Both the position numbers and the translations under genes were made by a program. From NCBI GenBank assembly GCA_050012175.1, contig JBEKHR010000019.1, positions 33,366-97,365 of the forward strand: 64,000 nt of DNA. Direction: 5' to 3'. Shown here in pieces: positions 1 through 9,510 of this stretch; position 1 is the first letter of the stretch; the number at the start of each line of letters is the position of its first letter. The stretch is from CAVROP01 sp050012175 (GTDB taxonomy: Bacteria; Acidobacteriota; Terriglobia; UBA7540). Below the pieces are notes generated by a model. The model did no database searches, had not been told where the DNA came from, and was given only the letters and a program-made list of their open reading frames with translations.

Positions 1-1032
1 GATCCAAAAGATGGCGAGTTGGAGGTGCCAGGTGCGTGCCAGAGTGAAGGGCAGGAACCGAGCGATGTCGAAGCCGTAAAAGCCCCCTGGCTCCACGCGA
101 TAGTGGGCAAGCACGCCTCCCAAGAACGCTTGCGCCAAGAATAGGAGCGCCACGACGGCGAAGAACCACCCAGTGGCCCATTGGCTGGGCGTCAGTGTCA
201 GAGGCGTGGGAGCGGAGTGGGCGATATGGGCAACAGCGCCATCACCCTTCCAGCCCAGATAGTCGAACTTGCCGACCAGGAAGAGGATGAGGCCCAGACC
301 CCCCAAGAGCGTGATGAGACTCAAGGCGCTCCAGACATAAGCCTCAGCGGAGGGCCTGTTGCCCACTATGGGCTCATAAGGCCAGTTGTTCGTGTAAGAG
401 TAATCTTTACCCGGCCGGTTCGCCGATGCTGCCCAGGCGGCCCACGCGAAAAAGGCGCTCAGCGCCTTGAGCTCCATAGGGTTTTTGATATAGCTGGGAG
501 GCAGGCCAGGGGCGCCGCCTTTCTTGGCGAAGTACTCGCTCCATTCGGCAGTCTGGCTGCGGGATGCCGCCACCTCCCCAGGTGTGAGGAGGAGCGTCCG
601 CGAGGCCGGTTCGTACCGGTTCTCTTTGAGCACCCTCCTCACCTGCGCCGATGCGGCGCTTTGCTCATCCGGCGAAAGCTGTGCGAAGGGTCTGCCGTAC
701 TTCTCTACCGAGATCGTATCCCGAGTCACCTCGCTGAGTCTGTGCAGGTACTCGGCGCTGTAGTCCGGACCCAGGTAAGCCCCGTGGCCCCAAAGGCTCC
801 CGTGCTCCATGAGGCCGTACTTGAAGAAAACCTCCTGGCCCTTTTGGATGTCGGCCCCTGTGAACACCACATCTCCCGCCGCATCCACGGCCTTCTCCGG
901 GATGGGCGGGGCGTTCGTGTAGGTCAAGACGGTCACGAACGATAGAACCGAGAAACCACCGATCATGACGAGTATCGCCGAGTGTCGCCACCACGGAGAG
1001 AGGGCCGTAGCACTGCCGGACGTGTCTGCCAT
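1..1032 (-). CDS. norZ: Quinol-dependent nitric oxide reductase, N-terminal part (window-truncated)
   Basis: The open frame runs from ATG at 1032 to the window edge (344 codons, no stop). The protein begins MADTSGSATAL, has a membrane segment at about residues 15-40, then a long periplasmic region containing FTGADIQKGQEVFFKYG and LMEHGSLWGHGAYLGPDYSA, followed by further membrane segments. This arrangement is typical of the N-terminal extension of the single-subunit quinol nitric oxide reductase (qNor), which reduces 2 NO to N2O in the inner membrane using quinol. The catalytic heme-copper domain with its metal-binding His residues lies outside the window. A GGGAG motif sits about 7 nt before the start. 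The gene follows the 290-residue membrane protein on the same strand after about 50 nt, so the two may be co-transcribed. It is likely used for NO detoxification rather than full denitrification (inference). Confidence 0.88.
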   Translation of the reverse strand, partial: MADTSGSATALSPWWRHSAILVMIGGFSVLSFVTVLTYTNAPPIPEKAVDAAGDVVFTGADIQKGQEVFFKYGLMEHGSLWGHGAYLGPDYSAEYLHRLSEVTRDTISVEKYGRPFAQLSPDEQSAASAQVRRVLKENRYEPASRTLLLTPGEVAASRSQTAEWSEYFAKKGGAPGLPPSYIKNPMELKALSAFFAWAAWAASANRPGKDYSYTNNWPYEPIVGNRPSAEAYVWSALSLITLLGGLGLILFLVGKFDYLGWKGDGAVAHIAHSAPTPLTLTPSQWATGWFFAVVALLFLAQAFLGGVLAHYRVEPGGFYGFDIARFLPFTLARTWHLQLAIFWI

Positions 1033-1082
1033 TTCATGCTCCCATTTAATTTCTAGCCAGAATCTCTATTTGGATATCGAAG

Positions 1083-1955
1083 CTAATCTGTAGCTTCACG
1101 AGTGGCAGAAGCGATCCAGGCTGCAATTCCCCAGACGATTAACCCCGCAATAAAGCCTTCCACTACGGTACCGCTCAAGGATCCCAGCAGTCGCACCGGC
1201 ACGTTGCCCCTGGAGGGATCGAAGAAGTGGGTCTTATAAAAGGGCAGGAGGGCGCTCACCACCGTAGCGATGAAGACCCACAGCCTCCATGTCCAACCAA
1301 GCACCAGCGCCGGGACGAGAAGCTGCCGGGCCCCGGCTAGCCCCAGGCGGGGTCCAACGCCCCCCAAATAGAAACCGGCAATCAGAATCCCCACCGTGGA
1401 GCTCCAAGCGGCAGTGCTCGACCAGGGCATTCCCATCGCCTCTAACCAGTAACGGATAATTACCACCGCGCCTAAGATCGCTCCTGGCCCAACCGTCAGT
1501 GGCCAGCGCCACAGGAGGTGAACCAAAGCCATGAGGACGAGCACCACAACGAAGAGAACACCAATCTCCACCAGGTGCTCAAAGATGTGATAGCCCAGGT
1601 GCCCCCAGCTCCCGTAATCCGCGCGTCCCGCAAAATGGCTCCGCTCCAGGCGAAACGCGCCGGAGACCAAGGTGGCCAGAATCACCCAGCCTACCGTCCA
1701 GGCGGACAACAGCAAGGCGGGCAGAAAGAGTTGGGAGAACTTCAGCATTCCTCTTTTCAATGGCGCTATAGCGGCAAGGTATATGCACGCGAGAACCAGT
1801 CCGGCGGTGCTCGAAAGGTAGCGAGTCACTGCCGCGGGCGTACCGGTAACTTCCAACACGAAGCGGGCAATAACCAGTACGGCTAGAAAAAGCATTATCC
1901 TTTGCAATAACCTCTTGTAAGCGTTCCCTGCGCTTGCTTCGCTGTTTCGAGACAT
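1083..1955 (-). CDS. Multispanning membrane protein with internal duplication, upstream of qNor
   Basis: The 290-residue protein is strongly hydrophobic with about seven or eight membrane segments. Its two halves resemble each other. Residues about 30-108 contain RFVLEVTGTPAAVTRYLSST, then a QLFLPALLL stretch and SHF. Residues about 168-245 contain RYWLEAMGMPWSSTAAWSST, then QLLVPALVLG and THFF. This points to an ancient tandem duplication, seen directly in the sequence. I do not recognise the family. An AGGAGGAG ribosome site precedes ATG at 1955. It lies about 50 nt upstream of the qNor gene on the same strand, so a link to NO reduction or its membrane environment is possible but is only inference from position. 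Confidence 0.75.
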   Translation of the reverse strand: MSRNSEASAGNAYKRLLQRIMLFLAVLVIARFVLEVTGTPAAVTRYLSSTAGLVLACIYLAAIAPLKRGMLKFSQLFLPALLLSAWTVGWVILATLVSGAFRLERSHFAGRADYGSWGHLGYHIFEHLVEIGVLFVVVLVLMALVHLLWRWPLTVGPGAILGAVVIIRYWLEAMGMPWSSTAAWSSTVGILIAGFYLGGVGPRLGLAGARQLLVPALVLGWTWRLWVFIATVVSALLPFYKTHFFDPSRGNVPVRLLGSLSGTVVEGFIAGLIVWGIAAWIASATREATD

Positions 1956-2465
1956 GGCGCTCCTCCTCTTGAATTTGGTTGTCTTGGGTCGGACCGCACA
2001 GATTATCCGGTCTTTCTAACAGGAAAGCAACTCGATGGAAGCCCATACAGACTCACCACAGAGACACAGCGCGGCCTGCGGCCGCAACCAAAACGGGCTT
2101 CTCCGTGTTCTCCGACCCCTTCAAAGCCTCACCACAGAGACCACGGAGGATCTCAGTGACCTCTGTGTTGAGTCTTTCCTGGCCACGGAGGACACGGAGG
2201 CGTTATTGGTCCGAGAAGAAATCTTCGCGCGCCGACAAGAGGTTTGGGAATAGTAGCGCAGAGGCGCACCGAACTGAGAAGAAAGCGCGTTTTCTTTGTG
2301 TCTTTCAGCTCTCAGCTATCAGCTTTCAGCCTTCCTGCGGTTTGAGTGCCACAGCCTTCACTGCCTACTGCCTGCTGAAACAACGGGGGTGGGAAACATT
2401 TTGAATTATGAATTCTAAAACCGAGAACCGACTCAGCGACCACGAACAGCTTTGTACATCCAGCG
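1956..2465. other. Intergenic region with dispersed short repeats
   Basis: No credible gene. Positions 2044-2200 hold repeated CACCACAGAG and CCACGGAGGACACGGAGG phrases. Positions 2305-2335 hold a CAGCTATCAGC phrase that recurs in inverted form at 49998-50072. Such low-complexity phrases occur between genes in several soil-bacterial genomes. Apparent open frames here are by-products of the repeats. Confidence 0.6.
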
Positions 2466-2735
2466 CTAATGCCTCGTAAACTTATCGAAAACCTTAATTA
2501 CCGGCAGCGCATTGCCGTCGTCATCGAAAAAGCTTCGCGAAACAAGCGGCCCGCTCACCGCAGGCTCCCACCAGAAGACGCCCTTGCCGAGCCCGCCCGG
2601 CGTCTCTTGCACAACACGATTTACTTCCTCCAGAAACTCTTTTTGTCCCTCCGGAGTTTCGGGAAAGGGTGGCGGCCGTTTCAGGTACTCGGCAGTTTTC
2701 CAGTTGTAGGCGACCTCAAGATTGCGACCGGTCAT
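2466..2735 (-). pseudogene. GH53 arabinogalactan endo-galactanase, C-terminal remnant
   Basis: About 89 codons encode the last part of a GH53 endo-beta-1,4-galactanase. The readable motifs are AYNWKTAEY, PETPEGQKEFLEEVNRVVQ and GKGVFWWEPAVSG, which match the C-terminal strand region of this TIM-barrel family. An in-frame stop lies about 8 codons before the first ATG, and the catalytic Glu residues of the N-terminal two-thirds are absent. The fragment is therefore a 3' remnant, not a working enzyme. It lies directly downstream of the GH35 beta-galactosidase on the same strand, which suggests the locus once handled galactan as well as galactosyl side chains. Removal of the 5' part is inferred; no element is obvious at the break. 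Confidence 0.7.
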
Positions 2736-2895
2736 AACAGTGGAGGCAATACTAGCACTTTAGCCGGGGGCGGGCCAAGCACGAATGGTTTGTGTCGGAC
2801 GCTAGATTTTGTGGGCGGAGGGAGGCCGTTCGTGTTCGCAAGAGATTGTTATCCGGCTGCCCGGGTGGCAGGAGTTTCCCCGCTTGGAGGCTCCC

Positions 2896-5361
2896 TCATC
2901 TGCCCAAGTGGGCCACGGCCTGGTATTCCGGGACTACTTCAACTTCTTTCAATTCAACAACTTGGCCAGAGGGAGGGAAAGAGATGTGGCTTCTGGCAGG
3001 CAAGTAAATCGGCGCGTCCTTCCTGATCGGGAGGATTTGTAATTTCAGGGTCGGGTCGGTCACTTGGGCCGAAAGCTGGCGCAACGCAACCTGCCAGGGT
3101 GTTCCTTTATAGAAGTCGTCGGCCACCAGCTTGCCATCGGCATAGACGCGGGCGACGTCACCAATGTAGGTGATTCGCAGAAAAATATTTCGCACTGCGG
3201 GAGAGGTGATCGTTGGAACCTCGATGCTCCACTCGGCGGCGCCCTGAAATGCCTCGGCCTCCGGCGCCTCGGCCACTTCCTTGCCCATACGAACCGGTGG
3301 GCGGACGTCCGCATCCCGGAGTTTTTCGACCAGCGCTTTAATCTTTTCTTGCCTCACGTGGGTCTGGTATTGCTCAAAGAGACCATCAGGACCGGAGGCG
3401 GTGAATCCCGGCGGCGTGACATCGGGCTTCGGGAGAATCTCGAACTTTAACTGACTGGGGTCGACGCTGCTGAGATGTACGGCGTGGTAAGTGAAATAGA
3501 GGTCAGCGGCAGAAAGCAACAATCGCTCGCCGCCAGCCAGATTGGCCTTCCACGCATCGCGGGCCATTCCTCTGGAGAGTAGGACGATCTGGATTTCCTG
3601 GCCCCCGGGCTTTCGGATGCGTATGGCGGTCTGCTTTCCTGGCTCGACTCGATCGACAAAGACGTGACCATTTTCACGCTCGATTCTGGCTTGGGGAGCT
3701 TCGATGATTTCATCCACAGCGGAATCGAAGGCAAACTCCGCAGGCAACCCCGGCCAGGCGAAGAACACATAAGTATTGAGTTCTCCCAATCGGCACAGGA
3801 GTTGCGCGGTGGAATACTCGAGCACGGTTCCACCCAGATTGAGATTCACCGGCCACATGACATAGGCCCCGCTGGGAATCTCCGTCGGGCGCCGCGGCAC
3901 TTTCATTTCGCCTGCCATTGTTTTCAAGCGAAGCTGGAAATTTTTTCGTGCGCCAAGCGGATAGTTCCGCTGGTAGTTATTGATGAAGACGAAGCCGTGA
4001 TCCTTCTGGAACCGCGCTGCCACCCGAGGCGTCGCGGTATCGCTTTTGCTGGCAGGCATGCGGTCCGGAAAATACGGAGTCATAGTGGCCAAACTGGAAC
4101 CGAAATCATCAAGGAACAGGTGAAGCGTCTTCAGGTCTCGAAACGAAGGATTCATCTGGCCAAATTCACCGAGGGGAGCCTGGTAGTCATACGATTTCAC
4201 CGGGAGATCGTTGGGGTAACCCGTTGCCTGGGATTCCTGCAAAGTTGTGCGCTTGCCGTCCGGATTCGTTCCTCCATGAAACATGTAGTAGCCGTACAAC
4301 GTTACGCCCGAGCCCAATTTCACCAGGATCATGGCGGCCACGTCATCTGCGCTGATCAGAGGCCGCCGGTGATAAGACAGCTCCATGCCACCACCCATCT
4401 CCGCCGTCAGGAAAGGATAGGAAGCGAAACGGGCGTCAATATCCGGGCGTTTTGAACGCAGATCGTCGCCCACATTTTCGTCGCACCGGATGGGGGTGAA
4501 GAAGTAGTTCGCGTTAGGTGGCAGTTCCTGCACAGTTCGGCTCCAAAAGGCGTCTGCATATCCCCCGAACACCGGCAGGAATTGCTGCGGCGGAACTTCT
4601 GCGGCATCCCAGGCGGTGGCGGTATAAAAGGGTGCGTCGAGGCCTGCTTGGCGCGCTATCTGGAGCAGAGTCAGCATGTGCTCGGGCCCTTTGCCTGGTC
4701 CACGCTCGTGATATTCGTTCTCGATCTGAACACCGATAATGGGGCCACCATCTTTCCAGAACAATCCCTTCGTTTGCTGGCCGATTTGTTCATAGAAACG
4801 ACGAACATAGCGAAGATAAACCGGATCATTTTGGCGCGTGGGGCATTTCTGAATCAGCCAATCGGGAAGGCCGCCATTGCGCACCTCACCGTGAGCCCAC
4901 GGTCCGATCCGGATCCAGACGTACACTCCGTGCTTCGCACAGAATTCGACAAACCGACGGAGGTTGCGTCGAGCCGTCCAATCAAACTGACCTTCCGTCT
5001 CTTCATGGTGTATCCAGATGACGTAGGTAGAAACAATCTGCACACCCCCGGCTTTCATTTTCAAGATTTCTTCTTCCCAACCACTTTCTGGGTAGCGCGA
5101 AAAATGGAACTCCCCCATCACGGGAAACCACGGAGTTCCGTCCTTGATTAAATAGCGGCTGTTCGCCGAAAGCACGTGTCCGTCAGGTGCTCGTCCACCG
5201 ATTGCAAAGGGGAGAGGTTCTGGTGGAGCGGGAGGTTGGCTTACGTCGATAAATAGGGATGAATCTGCATTCTGGCACAGTCCTCTGAAGGGAGTGGCGA
5301 ACAGGACGCCGATGCCAGCCAGAAGCGCGAACGTCAAACGGACTCCAAGGTTGTCTCTCAT
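2896..5361 (-). CDS. Secreted GH35 beta-galactosidase
   Basis: The protein is 821 residues from ATG at 5361, chosen because a hydrophobic signal peptide (LTFALLAGIGVLFA) follows at once; an in-frame start at 5418 would add 19 residues. The GH35 barrel is recognised by GEFHFSRYPESGWEEEILKM, IRIGPWAHGEVRNGGLPDWL and VQIENEYHERG, where Glu216 should be the acid/base. TAEMGGGMELSYHRRP carries the probable nucleophile Glu321. C-terminal beta domains follow. The enzyme would release terminal beta-galactose outside the cytoplasm. Together with the GH74 and GH31 enzymes at 14.8-19.9 kb it fits xyloglucan side-chain removal; with the GH53 remnant it also fits galactan breakdown. Family assignment is firm; the exact substrate is inferred. 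Confidence 0.9.
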   Translation of the reverse strand: MRDNLGVRLTFALLAGIGVLFATPFRGLCQNADSSLFIDVSQPPAPPEPLPFAIGGRAPDGHVLSANSRYLIKDGTPWFPVMGEFHFSRYPESGWEEEILKMKAGGVQIVSTYVIWIHHEETEGQFDWTARRNLRRFVEFCAKHGVYVWIRIGPWAHGEVRNGGLPDWLIQKCPTRQNDPVYLRYVRRFYEQIGQQTKGLFWKDGGPIIGVQIENEYHERGPGKGPEHMLTLLQIARQAGLDAPFYTATAWDAAEVPPQQFLPVFGGYADAFWSRTVQELPPNANYFFTPIRCDENVGDDLRSKRPDIDARFASYPFLTAEMGGGMELSYHRRPLISADDVAAMILVKLGSGVTLYGYYMFHGGTNPDGKRTTLQESQATGYPNDLPVKSYDYQAPLGEFGQMNPSFRDLKTLHLFLDDFGSSLATMTPYFPDRMPASKSDTATPRVAARFQKDHGFVFINNYQRNYPLGARKNFQLRLKTMAGEMKVPRRPTEIPSGAYVMWPVNLNLGGTVLEYSTAQLLCRLGELNTYVFFAWPGLPAEFAFDSAVDEIIEAPQARIERENGHVFVDRVEPGKQTAIRIRKPGGQEIQIVLLSRGMARDAWKANLAGGERLLLSAADLYFTYHAVHLSSVDPSQLKFEILPKPDVTPPGFTASGPDGLFEQYQTHVRQEKIKALVEKLRDADVRPPVRMGKEVAEAPEAEAFQGAAEWSIEVPTITSPAVRNIFLRITYIGDVARVYADGKLVADDFYKGTPWQVALRQLSAQVTDPTLKLQILPIRKDAPIYLPARSHISFPPSGQVVELKEVEVVPEYQAVAHLGR

Positions 5362-5554
5362 CACCAAAATCCTAACCCGGCATAGCCGGAACCAAACAAG
5401 GAAGTTGGACGATTTCAAAATATCGTCCTGAGCCGCATAAACAAAGGGCCAAACAATGGTGGCTCAAAGTATCCTGCCAGGAACAGGCAGAATCCCACGA
5501 CCAAGGTACTAAGTATTTTCCGAGACTGCGCTCGGAAAATGCTGCTGGCGCGAA

Positions 5555-5690
5555 GCGCCTTGGAGTGCGGTCCCGCCTTGCGGGACGGCTTTCAAATTGC
5601 CGATCGTGCAGGGCCGGGGCTTGCCCCGGCCCTGGCCAATCCCGCATGGCGGGATTGGCCCTACGACAGCACTCCAAGGGTCGCCCGCCA
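5555..5690. repeat. Nested triple-hairpin palindromic element
   Basis: Outer arms CTTGGAGTGC (5559-5568) and GCACTCCAAG (5669-5678) are perfect inverted repeats. Between them lie three further hairpins: 5570-5586 (GTCCCGC/GCGGGAC), 5610-5633 (AGGGCCGGGG/CCCCGGCCCT) and 5635-5659 (GCCAATCCCGC/GCGGGATTGGC). A small hairpin, TTCCGAG/CTCGGAA, lies just before at about 5518-5536. The rest of 5362-5855 holds no gene. The whole can fold as a cruciform or cloverleaf and looks like a REP/BIME-type element between the GH35 gene and the two-component genes. Confidence 0.7.
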
Positions 5691-5855
5691 TTAAGCTCGC
5701 TGGACCGTAAGCAGCGGCGACCGGCCCAGGCCTGCCAACTCAGAATCGCAAATCTTTTTGCGATGTTTCGCCGCAGGCGCCTATGACTTTATACGTGGCG
5801 GGCAGCTTTGCCATCCGACTAAGGTCGTATTTCGAGGCGGCGGGAAATGGCTGAC

Positions 5856-6494
5856 TTAGAGATGCTCTAGGCCGCGCTGGAGAGCTGCTATCACTGCTTG
5901 GGTACGGTCATTGACGCTCAACCGCTGCAGGATTACGCTCACATGGCACTTCACCGTCGCCTCTGTGATCCCGAGCTCGTTGGCAATCTCTTTGTTGCTC
6001 TCTCCCCGCACCATCAGGGAAAGCACTTCGCGCTCGCGCGGGCTCAGATCCAAGTTTGGGGTACGATCCGCCAAACTGCGCATCACCGGTGGCGGGAGAA
6101 ACAGAGATCCGGAACGCACCCGGCGCAATGCGTCGACGAGCGTTTCGTGCGACATTCCTTTGATGATGTAGCCAAGCGCGCCGGCGGCGAGGGCCTGATG
6201 TATGTCTTCATCCCCTTCGTAGGTGGTGAGAACCAGGCACTTGGCGCGAGGATCCTCCTGGCGGATGGCGCGCAGTGCTTCCAGGCCACTCATCCCTGGC
6301 AGGCGAAGGTCCATCATCGTGATATCGGGACGGTGCTTCCGGAAGAGCCGTACCGCCTCCTCACCCGACCCGGCTTGCGCGATGACGCGCATGTCCGATT
6401 GAGCGTCGATGATTGCGGCGACCCCCAAACGCAGGAGCGGATGGTCATCCACCACCAGGATGCGGGTTCTTTGTTCGGGGTTCATGGATATCAT
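5856..6494 (-). CDS. NarL/FixJ-family response regulator
   Basis: The 212-residue protein has a receiver domain (residues about 10-125) with acidic pocket VVDDHP, phospho-acceptor Asp62 in MMDLRLPGMSG and conserved Lys in GYIIKGMS. A LuxR-type helix-turn-helix follows (about 145-208): LSPREREVLSLMVRGESNKE and TEATVKCHVSVIL. It should bind DNA as a dimer when phosphorylated. The start at 6494 or the Met three codons later are both possible. It lies 11 nt downstream of the histidine-kinase gene on the same strand, so the pair is a two-component system; because the kinase is broken, the regulator may now lack its cognate input. Target genes cannot be read from the sequence; the neighbouring glycoside hydrolases are candidates only. 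Confidence 0.92.
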   Translation of the reverse strand: MISMNPEQRTRILVVDDHPLLRLGVAAIIDAQSDMRVIAQAGSGEEAVRLFRKHRPDITMMDLRLPGMSGLEALRAIRQEDPRAKCLVLTTYEGDEDIHQALAAGALGYIIKGMSHETLVDALRRVRSGSLFLPPPVMRSLADRTPNLDLSPREREVLSLMVRGESNKEIANELGITEATVKCHVSVILQRLSVNDRTQAVIAALQRGLEHL

Positions 6495-6505
6495 CTGCCC
6501 TTGAA

Positions 6506-9176
6506 TTAGGAGACGGAAGGACGCACTGGCACATCCACACAGAGGCGCGTCCCGCTTCCCGGCGCACTTTCAATCTCGAAGCGGCCCCCCAAGTGCTCGA
6601 TTCGTTCGCGCATCCCGACCAGCCCGAAGTGGGAGCTCTGGCTCGCGAGGGCCTCGTCCAGGTTAAATCCTCTGCCATTGTCCACCACCTGCATTCGCAT
6701 TTTGTCCTTGTCAAAATTGACCTTGATGCGCACTTCCTCAGGTTGGGCGTGATGCACGGCATTGGAGACGGCCTCCCGTGCCACCATCAACAGTACATAC
6801 TCCACCGTCCGGTCGAGCGGCAAGGGCTTGCCTGAAGCCTCAAATCGCACCGGTACGCGAGACATGTGGCCAACTTGCTGGGCCATGTTCCCCAGCAATT
6901 GAGTTATCTCGGGCGAAGCAGTTCCCTTTTGGCGGAGGTTCCAGACTGCCTGCCGCGCCTCATCGACAGTGACGCGAATCTGTTGGCGCGCGGAGTCCAG
7001 CAGATCTTTTCGCGGCCCCTTCGATTCTGGCTCCAGCACTACCACAGCCTCGAGCAATGCCGAGGCGCCCGCGCAGCCCTGGATGATTGTATCGTGCATT
7101 TCACGCGCGATACGATTTCGTTCTTCTAGCACAGCTTCGAACCGGGCGTGTACCTGCCGCAACCGAAGCTGGTGGACGAGGAAGATGCCGCCAACCATCA
7201 ACAGCGCGCATAGCGCCAGGAACCATGCGGTGCGGTACAGATGGGGGCGCCATTCAACGGGCAAGGACGCCTCCGTTGCCTTTTCCGGCATGTTCATCTC
7301 AAACGCCTGGACCCGAAATTGATACTGTCCCGGCGGCAAACTCGTATAGTAAGCGGCCCGAGTACTTAGCGCTTCCGTCCAGTCGCGATCAAACCCTTCC
7401 AACTTATAGCGGAAACGGATGCGTTCCTGGGATCGCAAGCGGATGGCGCTGTAGTTGATCTCGAGCTTCCCTTCCCCCGGTGGCACCACCAGATGTCCGG
7501 AATTCCGCACCTCGCGGCCGTCAACCAGCACTTGTTCGATCACTACCCGAGGCAAAACACCCGGTCTCGTCTGGTCTGGCAAAATGCGCACCGGTCCACG
7601 ATTGCTGGGGAACCACAGTTCACCGCTGGGGGTAAGGCAACCAGCGGGCGCCACCCCGCCGTGCATCTGGGTCGCTTCCACACCGTCCGAGAGTCCGTAC
7701 AGAGTCACTGCCGGGCGAAATTCGGCTACTTCGGCCAGCTTGTCTAAATCCGCGCGGGCAACGGACACGATTCCATTCGGACCACTCATCCAGAAGGTCC
7801 CTCGCTGGTCCTCCAGAATCTGATAGATGCTGTTGCTCGCCAACCCCTGTGCGCTGGTGAAGGCGGACAGTTTCCCCGCGCGCCACCGAAACAAGCCGCC
7901 CCCGCGAGTTCCAAACCACAGCCCGCCATCGCGATCCTGGTGCATGGTCCAAACCTTCTCGGACCGGAGCCGCTCCGTAACCGCATCCTCGACAAATTTC
8001 CCATCCTGCCAGTGGCTTACACCCTGCTCGGTTCCAATCCAGATGTCGCCCTGCGTATCTTCCAATAAAGCGCGAATGCTGAAATAAGAGAGGCCCTGCG
8101 ACATACGATAGTTCGTCAATACGCCATCGTGCCAGCGGTTGAGCCCCTCGTCGGTCCCGATCCAAACGCTGCCGTCGCGGCTCTCCAGGAAGGCACGAAT
8201 GAAATCGTTCGTAAGGCCATTGCGGGTCGTGTAGTGAACTTGGGTTCCCCCTTTTGAAACGAAGACTCCGTGACCTTCCGTGCCCACCCAAAGGCTTCCC
8301 GTGTGGTCGCGAAGGACATCGCGAACTCGAATTCCGGGGCCGAGTGGCGGAATCAATTCGGAGGCGCTACGACGCGGATTAATACGATATAGATTTGCGC
8401 TGGCCACCCAGAGTGATCCGTCTTTGTCCGCATAGACAGTCCCAAAATCGGCGTTTTGTGCGCCCGGCAATGGAAAGGTAGTCATAGGCGTTCGACTGAG
8501 GCGCAATAATCCAGTCTGGAGCCCCACCCAGATGTTCCGTTCGCTGTCCTCGTATAGAGCGAGGACCGTGTTGCTGGGTGGGTCTTCGGGGGTATTGACT
8601 CGGGAGAAGCGCCCATCGCGATAGCGAAGCAACCCGCCTCCGATGGTGCCGATCCACAAAGTGCCCGCATTGTCCTCGTGCAAGGTCCGCACCGTGCTGG
8701 TAATCTCCGCAATTCTCTCAAAGCGAGCGTCCCCAGTTGCATTGAGGCGCATCCTCTTGTAGCCCCGAGACCGTTCCCACCCAAATCATACGGTCACGAG
8801 TCTGGAGAATGGACTTGACGCGGCTGGCACTGGGATAACCCTTGAGCGGGTATTCTTTGCAATCCCTTCTATGGATCACCACCAGTTTTGATCCACCGAC
8901 CCACAGACCGCCGGTGTCGTCTTCGCGTATCGCGTGGACGGCAAGCGAGGGAATGTTGCCCTGCCCGTCCACGCGGAGGATGCGATCCCCGGATAGCCGG
9001 AACAGTCCGTCATCTGTTCCCACCCACAGGATTCCCTGATGGTCTTCATAGACAACGCGCACGAAGTCATTGCTCAAACCATCTGCCGCAGGGTTCGAAA
9101 CGGCCGGACTCTGCCCTACGCCGCTTCCCGGCAGCGAGCCGACCCAAATTGAAACAAAGCCTAAGCGGGCAGCGCA
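6506..9176 (-). pseudogene. Two-component propeller histidine kinase, frameshifted and 5'-truncated
   Basis: The downstream frame (from 8752) holds many propeller repeats of the type GTLWIGTIGGGL, a Y_Y_Y-type domain (INYSAIRLRSQERIRFRYKL), one membrane segment, a HisKA_3 helix with phospho-His in RNRIAREMHDTIIQG, and an HATPase with DNGRGF and GLVGMRERIEHLGG. The upstream part (9176 to about 8755) continues the same propeller (EDHQGILWVGTDDGLF, MIWVGTVSGL) in another frame, so one extra base lies near 8750-8760. Reading further upstream meets a stop (TAA, 9177-9179), and no signal peptide or usual first blades are found. The break lies close to the inverted-repeat element at 9318. Either the gene is dead or the frameshift is an assembly error; the missing 5' end argues for decay. 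Confidence 0.85.
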
Positions 9177-9317
9177 TTACGCCGCGCAGTAGCGCGCGCT
9201 GCCCCAAGAGCGGCAAGGTCTCCTCCCAGTGCGCGGTCACCCGGGAGAAATCGGGTTGCAGGTTTCCGAATACCAAGCCATCGTCTCGTCCAGTTTCAGG
9301 GAAGGGGGTTTTTGGTT

Positions 9318-9493
9318 CACTAGTGTCCTGTCCCACCTAATTGCTGACAGTACCCCCTCACTCCCCTGCCCCTCTCCCCCTTGGGGGAGAGGGCGGACCG
9401 CCGCCGGCGTGTTCTTCAGCCGGGGCGGGCCGGGTGAGGGGGTGCGTGCCAAGCTGCTCGTTGTCAACAATAACGCGGGACAGGACACTAGTG
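9318..9493. mobile_element. MITE-like element with 17-bp perfect terminal inverted repeats
   Basis: The left end CACTAGTGTCCTGTCCC (9318-9334) and right end GGGACAGGACACTAGTG (9477-9493) are perfect inverted repeats, and similarity extends imperfectly about 15 bp further inward. The interior holds a second inverted repeat (ACCCCCTCAC / GTGAGGGGGT) and the palindrome CTCTCCCCCTTGGGGGAGAG. The interior unit recurs at 37786-37875 and, in the opposite orientation, at 57790-57945. There is no coding capacity and no clear target duplication. The element lies between the truncated kinase and the amidohydrolase gene and reaches to within 18 nt of the latter's start. Confidence 0.7.
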
Positions 9494-9510
9494 GTATTAT
9501 CGTGGGCATT

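Noticed and set aside
1979..2404. Open reading frame of 141 codons
   Set aside because: It runs through repeated CACAGAGAC/CACGGAGG phrases, has no ribosome site and a non-protein composition.
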